The notes beneath the pieces were generated by a model. It was not told the origin of the DNA. It did no database searches and saw only the letters and a list, made by a program, of their open reading frames with translations. This document shows, one piece after another, positions 22,471 through 31,906 of a stretch of DNA of 64,000 nt; the stretch's first letter is position 1, and each line of letters begins with the position of its first letter. Source of the DNA: Eustoma russellianum. Its lineage: Eukaryota > Streptophyta > Magnoliopsida > Gentianales > Gentianaceae. A program made the position numbers and the translations under genes. The DNA lies in the NCBI GenBank assembly GCA_036186865.1, contig AP025047.1, positions 24,825,693-24,889,692 of the forward strand, written 5' to 3'.

Positions 22471-22725
22471 CGACTCCAGACCCGGGGTTAATTGGTCTGA
22501 TGACATGATATCTGTTCTGGACCCGCTCAGATCCGGGGTTAATTGATCTGATATCTGTTCTGGACCCGCTCAGATCCGGGGTTAATTGATCTGATATCTG
22601 TTCTGGACCCGTTCAGATCCGGGGTTAATTGATCTGATATCTGTTCTGGACCCGTTCAGATCCGGGGTTAATTAATCTGATATCTGTTCTGAACCCGCTC
22701 AGATCCGGGGTTAATTGATCTGACA
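22471..22725 (+). repeat. Minisatellite in the E3 LTR (unit about 45 bp)
   Basis: About five and a half copies of a unit containing 'gacccgctcagatccggg', 'gttaattgatctgatat' and 'ctgttctg'. The 3' LTR holds the same array at about 41610-41868. The minus-strand frames here come from the repeat and are not genes. Confidence 0.85.
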
Positions 22726-23018
22726 CTCTGTTTTTATTACATGACATTTTATGGGACCATACTGATGTTTTGACACGACATGACATGACATCATGCATTG
22801 CATATTGCATAACTCACGATCATGTTAATATGCGGTATGATACAGCTAAGGACTTAATAAGCCATTAGTGGTTAGCACTATCTAGAATTATGCTTAGTCC
22901 ATACCATCAGTTGACTTCAGGACTTAAGACAGGTATGAGCTGCTATTCAAGGATTTATGTTGATACATTCACGTTCTAATTCTTTATGTATTTCATGGTC
23001 GTTTATTGTATCCTTGCT

Positions 23019-23057
23019 GGGTGATTTTTATCACTCACACTTTATTTTTTCCCCCAG
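23019..23057 (+). promoter_or_regulatory. Conserved hairpin plus 3' splice-site module in the E3 LTR
   Basis: GGGTGAT (23019-23025) pairs with ATCACTC (23030-23036) around a TTTT loop, with seven pairs including one G-U. CTCAC overlaps the 3' arm, and CAG at 23055-23057 ends a pyrimidine tract. E1, E2 and E5 have the same arrangement with paired base changes. The E3 3' LTR repeats it, with its CAG ending at 42199. Confidence 0.6.
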
Positions 23058-23449
23058 ATAATGCCAAGATAGAGTGGATTGAAGATGAGCCGAGGGTACC
23101 GTATCCGTAGGCGTGAAGACATGAAGGGAGATGAACTTAAGGACTTTTGTGCTGCTTAGATGTTTGTACTATGACTATGTTGGTACTCTGTGGGATGTGA
23201 CTATGATGTTTTGTGTGACTATGATGTTTTGTGTGACTGCTACTTCGGGGACTCAGTTATCGCGTAATGCATGTTTAATTTGGAAAGTTTTAATTCTGCC
23301 TAAATTTTACTGTCATGTTAATTGTTAACATAGGAATCCATGGCTTATTATGGATTTTCGTATGTTACGCATGACGCTTTGTACTCTCCTTAGTGAAGTA
23401 CGGCGGGTGCACCGTATCCGGACGAGGCCCGGGTGCGGGGCGCTACAGG

Positions 23450-23461
23450 TGGTATCAGAGC
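23450..23461 (+). promoter_or_regulatory. E3 primer-binding site (tRNA-iMet)
   Basis: TGGTATCAGAGC starts two bases after the LTR end. It primes minus-strand DNA synthesis from initiator tRNA-Met. Confidence 0.93.
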
Positions 23462-23730
23462 CCAGGCTCTAGATTACGGGCAGAACGTAGGACTAAGTTA
23501 TGATCTTAGCAACCTAAGTTTGATTGTAGACCTAAGTCATGATCTTAGAAGAGTGGCGACCTTAGAATAGGACCACTTAGACCGGGTTTAGGATGCGATT
23601 TAATAACTAATCCTAAACTATAAAAGCTAGGCCAATGACATAAGACGTGCCTTTTATTCCCTTTACTTATGAGCTTTCGATTCTGGCCCTTAGTCGAATT
23701 TAACAAAATATACTAAACTCATAAGTGCAG

Positions 23731-24892
23731 ATGGTGAGACCACGTGGCAGACCTCCGAGAGCCCAACCAGCTGCTCAGGAGCACATTCCACCGCCACCAG
23801 CACAGGTCCCGCCGCCACTTCAGCCGGAACAAAATCCTCCACCACCAGCTCCACAAGCACCAGTCCCTCCGGTCATTCCGGACATGAATACTTTTCAAAC
23901 TTTTTGTCAAGTGGTTACTCAGATAGGGCAAGGCTTAATTCACCAGAATGCACCACATCAGCCACATCAGCCAGTAAGGGATGCCCAATACTACTTTGAG
24001 AAGCTCAAGAGGGCTAACGTACCCCCATTTGAAGGAAAGCCAGACCATGATGTAGCAGAAAAGTGGCTAGATGAAGTTGAAAACTGTTTTGAGCTAATCC
24101 AAGCCCCAGAAGAAATGAAAGCTCAGGCCATCCGACCCTTCCTGATCAGTGAGGCCAATCAATGGTGGAAGACAAATCTGCAGCCTTTGCCCAGACCGAT
24201 AGCCTGGGAGAGATTTCTACAAGAATTCCACAAGTTCTATATTCCCCCATCTGTCAAATTACAAAAGAGACATGAATTTGAATCTTTGAAACAAGAGTCG
24301 GGCATGTCAGTAGCGGAATACGCGAACAAGTTCATGGCACTTGGGAGGTTCCAGCCTGTTACGATGAATGACGAGGAGACGAAAATGCTAAAGTTCGAAA
24401 GAGGTTTGAATCCGAGGATTAGGACATGGCTGGTAAATGCAAACCCTACCAATTTTGGAGCACTTCTAAATGCATGCTACCGCATTGAGAGAGATATCAT
24501 CCGAAGAGATGATGTGGGCCAGAAACGAGAAAGACAAGGGACCGGAAATGACAAATATAAGAAAGTGGCAAAGAAGAATTTCAGGGGATCAGTTCGTCAA
24601 GGGCAGAATCAGCACCGCAAGCGAAACCAAAACAATCAGCAGAAGAATCAGAACACCTCTCAACAGCCAGCAATCCCAATATGCTCCCACTGCCAGAAGA
24701 GGCATGTGGGTGAGTGCAGGTGGAAAACAGGAAAATGCTTTGGATGCGGCAAAGATGGGCACATGATTAAAGATTGTCCAGAAAAAGGAGCGCAGCCGCA
24801 GCAGCAACAGAAGAACCAGCGACCCCGCACTAATGCAAGAGTGCACGCTATGACCGACGCTGATGTCGAGGAGACTGCTGACGTAGTAACTG
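23731..24892 (+). CDS. gag: E3 gag (first exon of gag-pol)
   Basis: The ATG at 23731 opens a frame with a proline/glutamine-rich N-terminus. A retrotransposon Gag capsid domain follows (PPFEGKPDHDVAEKWLDEVE, then ANQWWKT, then the FYIPPSVK segment). Two zinc knuckles follow: CSHCQKRHVGEC, then CFGCGKDGHMIKDC at about 24738-24779. Capsid assembles the particle and the knuckles bind RNA. The frame runs on into protease with no stop between, so gag and pol are one polyprotein. At 24892 a GTGAG donor begins the first putative intron. Without splicing, the frame stays open through it and adds 27 hydrophobic residues. Confidence 0.9.
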
Positions 24893-24973
24893 GTGAGATT
24901 TTAAGTTTTATACCCTCAATACATTTCACTGTTGCATGTCTATCATATTGCTTAGTGATTGTGCATGGTTCAG
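24893..24973 (+). other. Putative intron 1 in E3 gag-pol (81 bp)
   Basis: G|GTGAG begins and TGGTTCAG ends an 81-bp T-rich insert between VVTG and TILV of the polyprotein. Removing it restores a smooth protease leader like the one in E5 at 63220-63290, which has no insert. The insert length is a multiple of three and it contains no stop. Confidence 0.6.
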
Positions 24974-25815
24974 GAACTATATTAGTGTGTAGCATACCGG
25001 CAAATGTGTTGTTTGACAGTGGTGCTAGCCACTAGTTTATTTCAAAGAAGTTCGCTAAGAATTTAGATCATGATGCTCTCCGATTAGAGACACCCTATAG
25101 AGTACAAGCAGCTGGCGACCAGGTGCTTGTTTCCCATCACATACTCAGAAACTGTACACTTGAGTTTAATGATCAGTTACTTGAGGCCAATTTGATCCCC
25201 ATAGCAATGAGTGATTTTGACGTAATTCTCGGAATGGATTGGCTCTCAAAGAATCATGCTCACATTGATTGCCGAAGCAGGCAAGTTGTTATCAAGAACC
25301 CAGCTCGGGATAAGATAACATTCCAAGGAGGAGCCAAATTAAAGAAACCGTCTAGGAAAGCTTTTGTTAACGCAATTCGTGCCAGACAAGCATTAAGGAA
25401 GGGCCATGAAGGATTCTTGGTCTATGTTCTAAGTGCTGAGCAAGAAGGCCCTACCCTTACACAAGTTCCAATTGTCAAAGAATACCCTGATGTATTTCCT
25501 GATGATTTGCCTGGATTACCTCCCGATCGGGAGATCGCCTTCGAAATAAACCTTGTTCCAGGAGCGGAACCTATATCGAAAGCCCCTTATCGCATGGCAC
25601 CGGCGGAACTAAAGGAATTAAAGGAACAGTTACACGAACTGTTAGAGAAGAAACTTATCCGCCCCAGTGTTTCACCATGGGGTGCTCCGGTGCTATTCGT
25701 GAAAAAGAAAGATGGAAGCATGCGCTTATGCATCGATTACCGGGAGCTCAACAAAATTACCATAAAGAACAAGTACCCGTTGCCCCGGATTGACGACTTA
25801 TTCGACCAGCTCAGG
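24974..25815 (+). pseudogene. pol: E3 protease and start of RT (second exon), with TAG stop
   Basis: The frame encodes the retropepsin motif VLFDSGASH, interrupted by TAG at 25033-25035 where relatives have a serine codon (HSF). It continues with ILGMDWLSKNHAHIDC, the flap-side motif, a linker, and the RT N-terminus (PYRMAPAELKELKEQL, SPWGAPVLFVKKKDGSMR, then KYPLPRIDDLFDQLR). The stop would cut off everything downstream unless it is read through. At 25816 a perfect GTAAGT donor follows the LR codons. Confidence 0.88.
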
Positions 25816-25890
25816 GTAAGTAAATCATAAGTTTAACTTGAGTAGGATTTAAATCTTTCCCAAAACCCTACCTAAATTATTTTAATGCAG
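25816..25890 (+). other. Putative intron 2 in E3 gag-pol (75 bp)
   Basis: GTAAGT begins and TTTTAATGCAG ends a 75-bp AT-rich insert in phase 0, between DQLR and GSRIFSK of the RT palm. It contains an in-frame TAA, so pol cannot be translated without splicing. TTTAAC at about 25832 is a possible branch site. RTs of this family have no insert here. Confidence 0.72.
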
Positions 25891-28012
25891 GGATCCCGAA
25901 TCTTTAGTAAGATCGACCTACGATCTGGGTACTTCCAGTTGAAGATAAAGGCGGAAGATGTTCCTAAGACTGCTTTCAGAACCCGCTACGGACACTATGA
26001 GTTTCTAGTCATGCCTTTTGGTTTGACCAACGCCCCTGCCGCCTTTATGGATCTCATGAATCGAATCTTCCAAGAGCAGTTGGATAAATTCGTGGTAGTC
26101 TTTATAGATGACATCTTGATATATTCACCCGATGAAGAGACCCACGCAGCCCATTTGAGGACAGTCTTAAATATTCTAAGAGCGAGACAGCTATATGCTA
26201 AGTTCAGTAAATGCGAGTTTTGGCTACGAAGTGTATCGTTTCTTGGTCATGTAATATCAGAAGATGGGATTTCAGTAGACCCCAAGAAGATTGAAGCTAT
26301 CACAGAATGGCCTCGGCCAACCAATGTTACTGAAGTAAGAAGTTTTCTCGGACTGGCCGGATATTATAGAAAGTTTGTTGAAGGATTCTCGAGGATAGCC
26401 ATTCCTCTCACCAGATTGACCCAAAAGAAAACCAAATTCGAGTGGAGTGCCGACTGTGAGAAGAGTTTCTCAGAGCTAAAAGCAAAGTTGACATCCGCAC
26501 CTATTCTAGCTCAACCCACTCCCGGTGAGAAGTATGTAGTATACAGTGATGCCTCGAAGAATGGTCTCGAATGTGTCCTTATGCAGAATGACAAAGTGAT
26601 AGCTTATGCATCCCGACAGTTGAAACCATTTGAACAAAACTATCCTGTCCACGATCTTGAACTTGCTGCAGTGGTTTTCGCATTGAAAATATGGAGACAT
26701 TACTTGTATGGCGAAAGATGCGAAATTTATACAGACCACAAGAGCCTGAAGTACCTATTTACCCAGAAGGAGCTAAATATGCGGCAGCGCAGATGGCTGG
26801 AGTTAATAAAGGATTACGATCTTTCCATCCAATATCATCCTGGAAAAGCTAACAAAGTCGCCGACGCACTAAGTCGAAAAACAAGTCACCCACGACAACC
26901 ACCTCTTCAGCGAGACATGGAAGAATTTGGCCTTGAAGAAGTTGACTCAGTCGAAGAAGTTCTTGCCAAGTTAGTTCTTATCCCTTCATTGATTGATAAG
27001 ATCAAAGAGGCTCAAGGGAAAGATGACGCATCGGGAAAAATCAAAGAAAGGATGAAGGTTAAGCCGCGAGACGACTTTGAGGTCCGCAGTGATGGCAGTT
27101 TATGGTATCAAGGACGGCTGTGTGTTCCTGAAGACAAAGAACTTAAGGAGGAAGTTTTGAAAGAAGCCCATAATTCTCGATTGTCTATACACCCCGAAAC
27201 CAATAAGATGTACCAAGACCTCAAACAAAAGTTTTGGTGGCCTGGTATGAAGAATCAAATAGCAGAATTTGTCGAGCGCTGTCTAATCTGCCAAAGAGTG
27301 AAAGCCGAGCACCAAAGACCCGCTGGATTATTGCAACCCTTAGAAGTGCCGGAATGGAAATGGGATCACATCACCATGGACTTTGTGACTGACTTACCCA
27401 GGACTAAGTATGGGAATGATGCTATATGGGTCATTGTAGATCGTTTGACTAAGTCCGCACACTTTCTGGCCATGACGATTAAAGCATCTATGGAGAAGTT
27501 AGCCTCAATGTATATTGACCATATCGTTTGCTTGCATGGGGTTCCCATAAGTATCGTATGCGACCGTGACCTCCGCTTCACTTCGAGATTTTGGACCGCC
27601 TTTCAAAAGGCAATGGGCACAGAAATTAGGATGAGTTCCGCCTTTCATCCTCAAACAGATGGACAGTCGGAAAGAACAATCCAAACCCTTGAGGATATGC
27701 TCCGCGCGTGCATCCTTGATTTCGGAGGAAGCTGGGATAGAAGCCTTAAACTTGTGGAGTTCTCTTATAATAACAGCTTCCATAGGTCAATCGGGATGGC
27801 ACCATATGAAGCGCTGTATGGACGAAAATGTCGATCCCCACTCTATTGGGACGAAATTGGAGATAAGATCTACACAGGACCTGACATTGTTGAACATACA
27901 CGACAAAAAGTAAAATTAGTCCAACAAAGACTAAGAGCTGCACAAGATAGAATGAAGATATGGGCAGACGAAAGAAGGAGACCTCTAGAGTTCCAAGAGG
28001 GAGAGAAAGTTT
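25891..28012 (+). CDS. pol: E3 RT, RNase H and integrase (third exon, interrupted by E4)
   Basis: After the intron the RT palm resumes (SKIDLRSGYFQLKI, MPFGLTNAPAAFM) with the catalytic FIDD in VVVFIDDILIYS. RNase H follows (VVYSDASKNGL, ELAAVVFALK, TDHKSLKYLFT, KVADALSR). Integrase comes next, with its HHCC finger (H...H...CLICQ), the catalytic D of DFV, the D of CDRDLRF, and the E of SERTIQ. These copy RNA to DNA and insert it. No stop is present until 28012, where E4 entered after GEKV. The reading frame resumes without a shift at 38042. Confidence 0.93.
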
Positions 28013-29278
28013 TGTGAGGTCCGAAATACACTCTAGAGGGGGGGTGAATAGAGTGTTTGGCTCTTTTGCGGAATTTTCTTGTTTTTCTCAACTCAAAAAG
28101 ATATTCAAAATCAGAGCAAGAATTGGAGATGAGAGACAATGAAAGAGTACACCGGATATAGAGTGGTTCGAATCGTAAATGATTCTACTCCACTACCACT
28201 TTGTTTCCAAAGTGGATTTTCAACAACTACTCTTCTTATTATGAACAATAAGAACAACCACAGCAACACTTACACTAACACTTTAGTGTAAGCAACAACA
28301 GCAGCAACTTCTTGCACAACACACTTGTGCAACTACAACAACTACAGCTCTTAGCAAGAACAACTTCTTGCTTCCTCACAACTTCAACAAAAGTTCTCTC
28401 AAGAACTTCTCACAGTGGGTTGAAGAGATATAGTAAGGTTCACACTTTCTCACAAGTCTAAGCACAAGCTAGAGATCAACTATTTATGGTTCCTCTTGTG
28501 CTTGACTCTCTTTCTCTCAATATACAAACAAATGAAGATCAAAGAAAGCTAGACAAGCTTTAAACAAATTTACAAGTATGAGAGAAATGTACAACAATCT
28601 AAAGTGAAGCTAGATGATGTTGAAAGTGTGTAATTGCTTCATCCAAGCCTTCTACATTTATAGAAGAAGTTCACCACGTTTTTGAGGCCTTCCACCAAGT
28701 CTTCATCTTCAAAAATGTCAAAATAGTGCCCAAATAGTCTTTAGCCAACCTATGAAGTGATTTGATCTTGGATAGCCACCCTAGAGAATCTTAGACATGT
28801 ATACAATAGTCAAGGAAGCATGTAATAGGTTGGGTTAAAGTCCACAAGAAGTTTGAAGAAGATTGGAAAGAGAAAACCTTGAAAATCTGTCTTGGATTTT
28901 GTTCAAACGTTCAGAAGATTTGAATTCTGGAGGACATCGATCGATCGATGTCCCTGGAAGGGAGAGATCGATGTCCTCAGATTCTACATCGATCGATCGA
29001 AGTCCTGGGTGGGAGAGATCGATGTCCTCAGATCCTACATCGATCGATCGAAGTCCAAGGAGGGAGAGATAGATGTATTCAGATCTTACATCGATCGATC
29101 GATGTCAGTGACATCGATCGATCGATGTCTCCTTCCTTGAGAGATCGATGTCCTTTTTGAATTCCAATCTTAACCATCTTTATTCATAACGTATTTTTCC
29201 ATCATGCATCAAATATCAAACATAATTCTAACTCATTCAAAACATCTTTTCATCATCAAAACACTTTGCAACTTAACA
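28013..29278 (-). repeat. E4 3' LTR
   Basis: The LTR has TG...CA ends. Near its outer start in element orientation (28933-29140) are five ATCGATCGAT-centred palindromes. A TATA-like CTATAAATG (minus strand) lies at 28655-28663. The plus-strand frames here encode nothing conserved; their repeated SIDRS wording is just the palindrome translated. Confidence 0.95.
28933..29150 (-). repeat. Array of GACATCGATCGATCGATGTC-type palindromes in the E4 LTR
   Basis: Perfect 20-bp palindromes stand at 28933-28952 and twice at about 29088-29128. Half-changed forms (ending GAAGTC) stand near 28984 and 29038, with GAGATCGATGTCC half-motifs between. The other LTR has the same array at 37691-37908. Similar copies lie between pol and the extra ORF (31759-31873). 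Confidence 0.88.
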
Positions 29279-30055
29279 ATCTCCCCCTTTTTGATGATTT
29301 CAAAACAACAATTCAAAAGATGTTTTTACATGATTCTTTTTCAACTAAGCTTGATATTTTACAGCTCCCCCTTAGTTCATGCTCCCCCTCAACTTTTGCA
29401 TCATGTTTCATATGTAAAGATATCAAAGAACTTCATGTCATGCCATACCAAATTCATCTTATCAAGCTAAGCTATGTGTTAATAACCAATATAAGTCTAG
29501 CCATGCTTAACTAAACCATACCAAAATTTTCAACCTATTTTTGCAAGAACATGCTATACACGTGTTGAAGCCCAATCACGCTTGCCAACAATCCAATATG
29601 TCAACGATATCAAACCATCAAAAAATTTCAACTAGCATGCCCAATATGTCATTAACTAATATACCAAGATCTTGCCAAAATCATGCCAAAGCCATACCAA
29701 ATCATGATCAACTAGCATTAAAAAAAATCATACCCCATATTATTCCATAGCCATGATTAACTAGCATGCCACAAATCATACCTTATATTATGCCATCATG
29801 CTAAAAAACATGCCACAAATCATACCTTATATTATGCCATCATGCTAAAAAACATAACATACTAACATCTTATATTATGCCATCATGCTAAAAACCATAA
29901 CATACTAACATTCTTCTCCCCCTTTTTGAAAGCATCAAAAAAAAGAATATCAAACGAGAATGTAAATACCATCAAGAAATATCAAGTTTTGAGATACAAA
30001 CGTAAACTCAAACTTTTTAAAATACGTAAACCACTAGGAAAAAAGGGAAAGAGAG
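29279..30055 (-). promoter_or_regulatory. E4 3' noncoding region with polypurine tracts and tandem repeats
   Basis: On the minus strand the tract AAAAAGGGGGAGAT (29279-29292) abuts the LTR. Further tracts lie at 29365, 29382 and 29916. A tandem repeat of about 50 bp ('ccttatattatgccatcat' plus 'gctaaaaaacat') fills 29764-29905. No frame is conserved. Confidence 0.75.
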
Positions 30056-31534
30056 CTACTCCTCATCGGAGGAAAAACACAATCCAGAGAGAGCCGTTTT
30101 GAGCTTTTCTTTCAATTTTTGATATTTCGTCTTCTGCACGACTAACTCTGTTTTTAGTTCTGCAACCTCAGTGGTGACCTTTGTTTCGATGGAGTTTATA
30201 CGTGCCTGAAAGTTTTTATACTCCTTTTGTAGGTCATCAATTCGGCTTGCTTCTGTAGCCAAGTCTTCTCCCCATTGACCAAGAGTATGACGAACGTCGG
30301 CAATTTCGGCTTCTGCATCAAACTCGTCACCCGAATCACTTTCTGCCGCCATTGGGGCTTTTCCTTTGGACTTTTGGGATGTGGATGTTTGTTGTGGGGG
30401 TGGTTGTGGTGATGGATGAGAAGAGGTGTCTATGGGAGGTTCGGTAGGGGATGGTGGAGGAATAGGCTCTTCACGTTCTTCTTCTTCTTCGTCTTCTTCT
30501 TGTTGTCCACCCCGTTTTTGAGCCTCTTTCCGTGACTTGTGGATTTGTTGAATGTTAGCCTTTGTATAGTAGTCTTTGTTGGTAATTTGATCCGTGAAAT
30601 CATCATTCAACTCCACGTTTGCCTTTTGAAGCAATCTATATATGAGATTGCTATAGGGAAGCGCTTTTGATTTCTTGGTGGCAGCTTCCAACATATTTGC
30701 AAACACAATCTCCCCAAAATTTAAGGGCTCCTTCACAGCAATACGATACGCAATGTAAAAATCTAAATTGCTCGGGAGTTTTGCCGATTTTCCATTGATA
30801 CAGAAAGTGACAATGGCAAGTAAAACTCTGTATACTAGAGGCATGTCGTTAGTATTCTTGGTGGGGTAAAAGCCAAGAAAATGTTTAACCTCATTTTCAG
30901 AAACTTGATACTTGAAGGAATCCCACTTCCATGGATCAAAGTCATTCAACCCTTCATCAGGAACCTCAAGCAATTCGTTGAATGTTTTAGATGTAAACAT
31001 CAACAAGTTTCCTTCTACTATTGTATTCAATGCATAGGGCTCCCCATGTTTATAATCTACCCACATATTTGCATAAAACATTCTAGTATACCGGGTAGAC
31101 ATATTTGTCATCTGTGAGACCTCCCAGATAGGTCTCCATTTTTGAACATCAAACCAATCAATAATTGGTTTCAATTCTTCATTGCTCAAAATATCTTCAA
31201 TTTTGAGCAATTTTAATGGAATGGTTGCCCTCTTTTTGCGCTCCCATTCAATGAAAACCATTTGAGCTCTAAGATTGATATAGGCAAATTTACCTGTACC
31301 AGTTGGCTCTTTCATAGCATCTTTGTAGTCTGAGGATTTTAGCCAGGGAAAATTGTTGACTGTTAACTTGCTCCTTGTTTCAATCAACATTGTGTTGTGA
31401 GAGGGAGTGGCCTTCTTCCTCAATCCTTGTGTCCTAGACCCTGTTGGCACTTGAGGATTAGAATGGGGTGGCGTAGTATCTTCTTCCTCAGAAGTTCTTT
31501 GCCTTTTTGCTGTTTGTTTCGTTCTTGGTGCCAT
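30056..31534 (-). CDS. E4 extra ORF: plant-transposon-type protein with H3-tail-like N-terminus
   Basis: The 492-codon ORF lies behind pol, where Sireviruses carry an additional gene. The N-terminus is MAPRTKQTAKRQR; its RTKQTA equals residues 2-7 of histone H3, and the KRQR patch could be a nuclear signal. Residues about 80-330 form a globular region with WERKKRATIPLKLL and VYRVLLAIVTFCINGKS blocks. I associate these, from memory, with the 'putative plant transposon protein' family of unknown function. Then come an acidic stretch (335-355), a proline/serine-rich linker (355-400) and a long coiled coil (about 420-480). I see no signal peptide or membrane segment, so an envelope role is not supported. 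There are no stops or frameshifts. Confidence 0.8.
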   Translation of the reverse strand: MAPRTKQTAKRQRTSEEEDTTPPHSNPQVPTGSRTQGLRKKATPSHNTMLIETRSKLTVNNFPWLKSSDYKDAMKEPTGTGKFAYINLRAQMVFIEWERKKRATIPLKLLKIEDILSNEELKPIIDWFDVQKWRPIWEVSQMTNMSTRYTRMFYANMWVDYKHGEPYALNTIVEGNLLMFTSKTFNELLEVPDEGLNDFDPWKWDSFKYQVSENEVKHFLGFYPTKNTNDMPLVYRVLLAIVTFCINGKSAKLPSNLDFYIAYRIAVKEPLNFGEIVFANMLEAATKKSKALPYSNLIYRLLQKANVELNDDFTDQITNKDYYTKANIQQIHKSRKEAQKRGGQQEEDEEEEEREEPIPPPSPTEPPIDTSSHPSPQPPPQQTSTSQKSKGKAPMAAESDSGDEFDAEAEIADVRHTLGQWGEDLATEASRIDDLQKEYKNFQARINSIETKVTTEVAELKTELVVQKTKYQKLKEKLKTALSGLCFSSDEE

Positions 31535-31906
31535 TCTTTGAGCTAGGGTTCGGATTTTGTGAGTAAGTATATGAAATAGATGTAATTGATGTAAAAGATG
31601 ACTGTTTTGAGAAGAAAAATGGAGATTTATCCAAGGTTTTGGAGTTTAGAGTGAAGGGTTTCGAATTTTGAGAGAAAGGAATTAGGGATTTTCGGTGGAG
31701 GAAGAAGAAAAGTGAAGGGGAAAGAGAAAAGTGCAGATTTTAATGACCTGTCTGCGCAGACATCGATCGATCGATGTCTGGGACTTCGATCGATCGATGT
31801 CCTGGACATAGATCGATCGATGTCTTAAGAGACATCAGTCTCTGAGGTTTTTCACATAGATCGATCTATGTGTGCTGATTTTTGCAATTTTGACATTTCT
31901 AACCCT
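31535..31906 (-). promoter_or_regulatory. Pol to extra-ORF spacer with palindrome cluster
   Basis: The spacer carries GACATCGATCGATCGATGTC (31759-31778), two variants (31783-31802, 31805-31824) and CACATAGATCGATCTATGTG (31854-31873). These are the motif found in the LTRs. Their place upstream of the extra ORF suggests an internal control element or an LTR-derived segment, but no TATA box was firmly identified. Confidence 0.55.

Larger units (their letters stand above)
20115..23057 (+). other. Putative intron inside the E3 5' LTR
   Basis: The donor CTAG|GTAAGTCTC at 20115 matches the plant consensus perfectly. The acceptor is a T/C tract ending in CAG at 23055-23057. A CTCAC branch-point candidate at 23034-23038 lies 20 bases before it. 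The second LTR has the same sites (39258 and 42199). If used, transcripts starting in the leader would lose about 2.9 kb and splice to a 390-base second leader exon before the primer site. Other donors exist near 20287. This is inference from sites only. Confidence 0.45.
19345..23447 (+). repeat. E3 5' LTR
   Basis: The LTR starts TGTTGTACCCC and ends GGCGCTACA. In order it holds a CT-rich leader with a perfect splice donor (20115), five degenerate units of about 190 bp (21100-22040), a 45-bp minisatellite (22471-22725), and a hairpin plus 3' splice-site-like module (23019-23057). The end (gtactctcctta-gtgaagtacggcgggtg) is shared with E1, E2 and E5. Confidence 0.93.

Noticed and set aside
23719..24995. 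Antisense ORFs over gag and pol
   Set aside because: Shadows of the coding strand with no domain logic.
28863..29160. Plus-strand frames with repeated SIDRS/RSIDV words, also at 37621-37918
   Set aside because: They are the ATCGATCGAT palindromes translated, inside LTRs, with three overlapping frames alike. They are not proteins.
31490..31534. A host histone H3 gene
   Set aside because: Only six residues match; the remaining 480 residues are unrelated and the ORF lies inside an intact Sirevirus.
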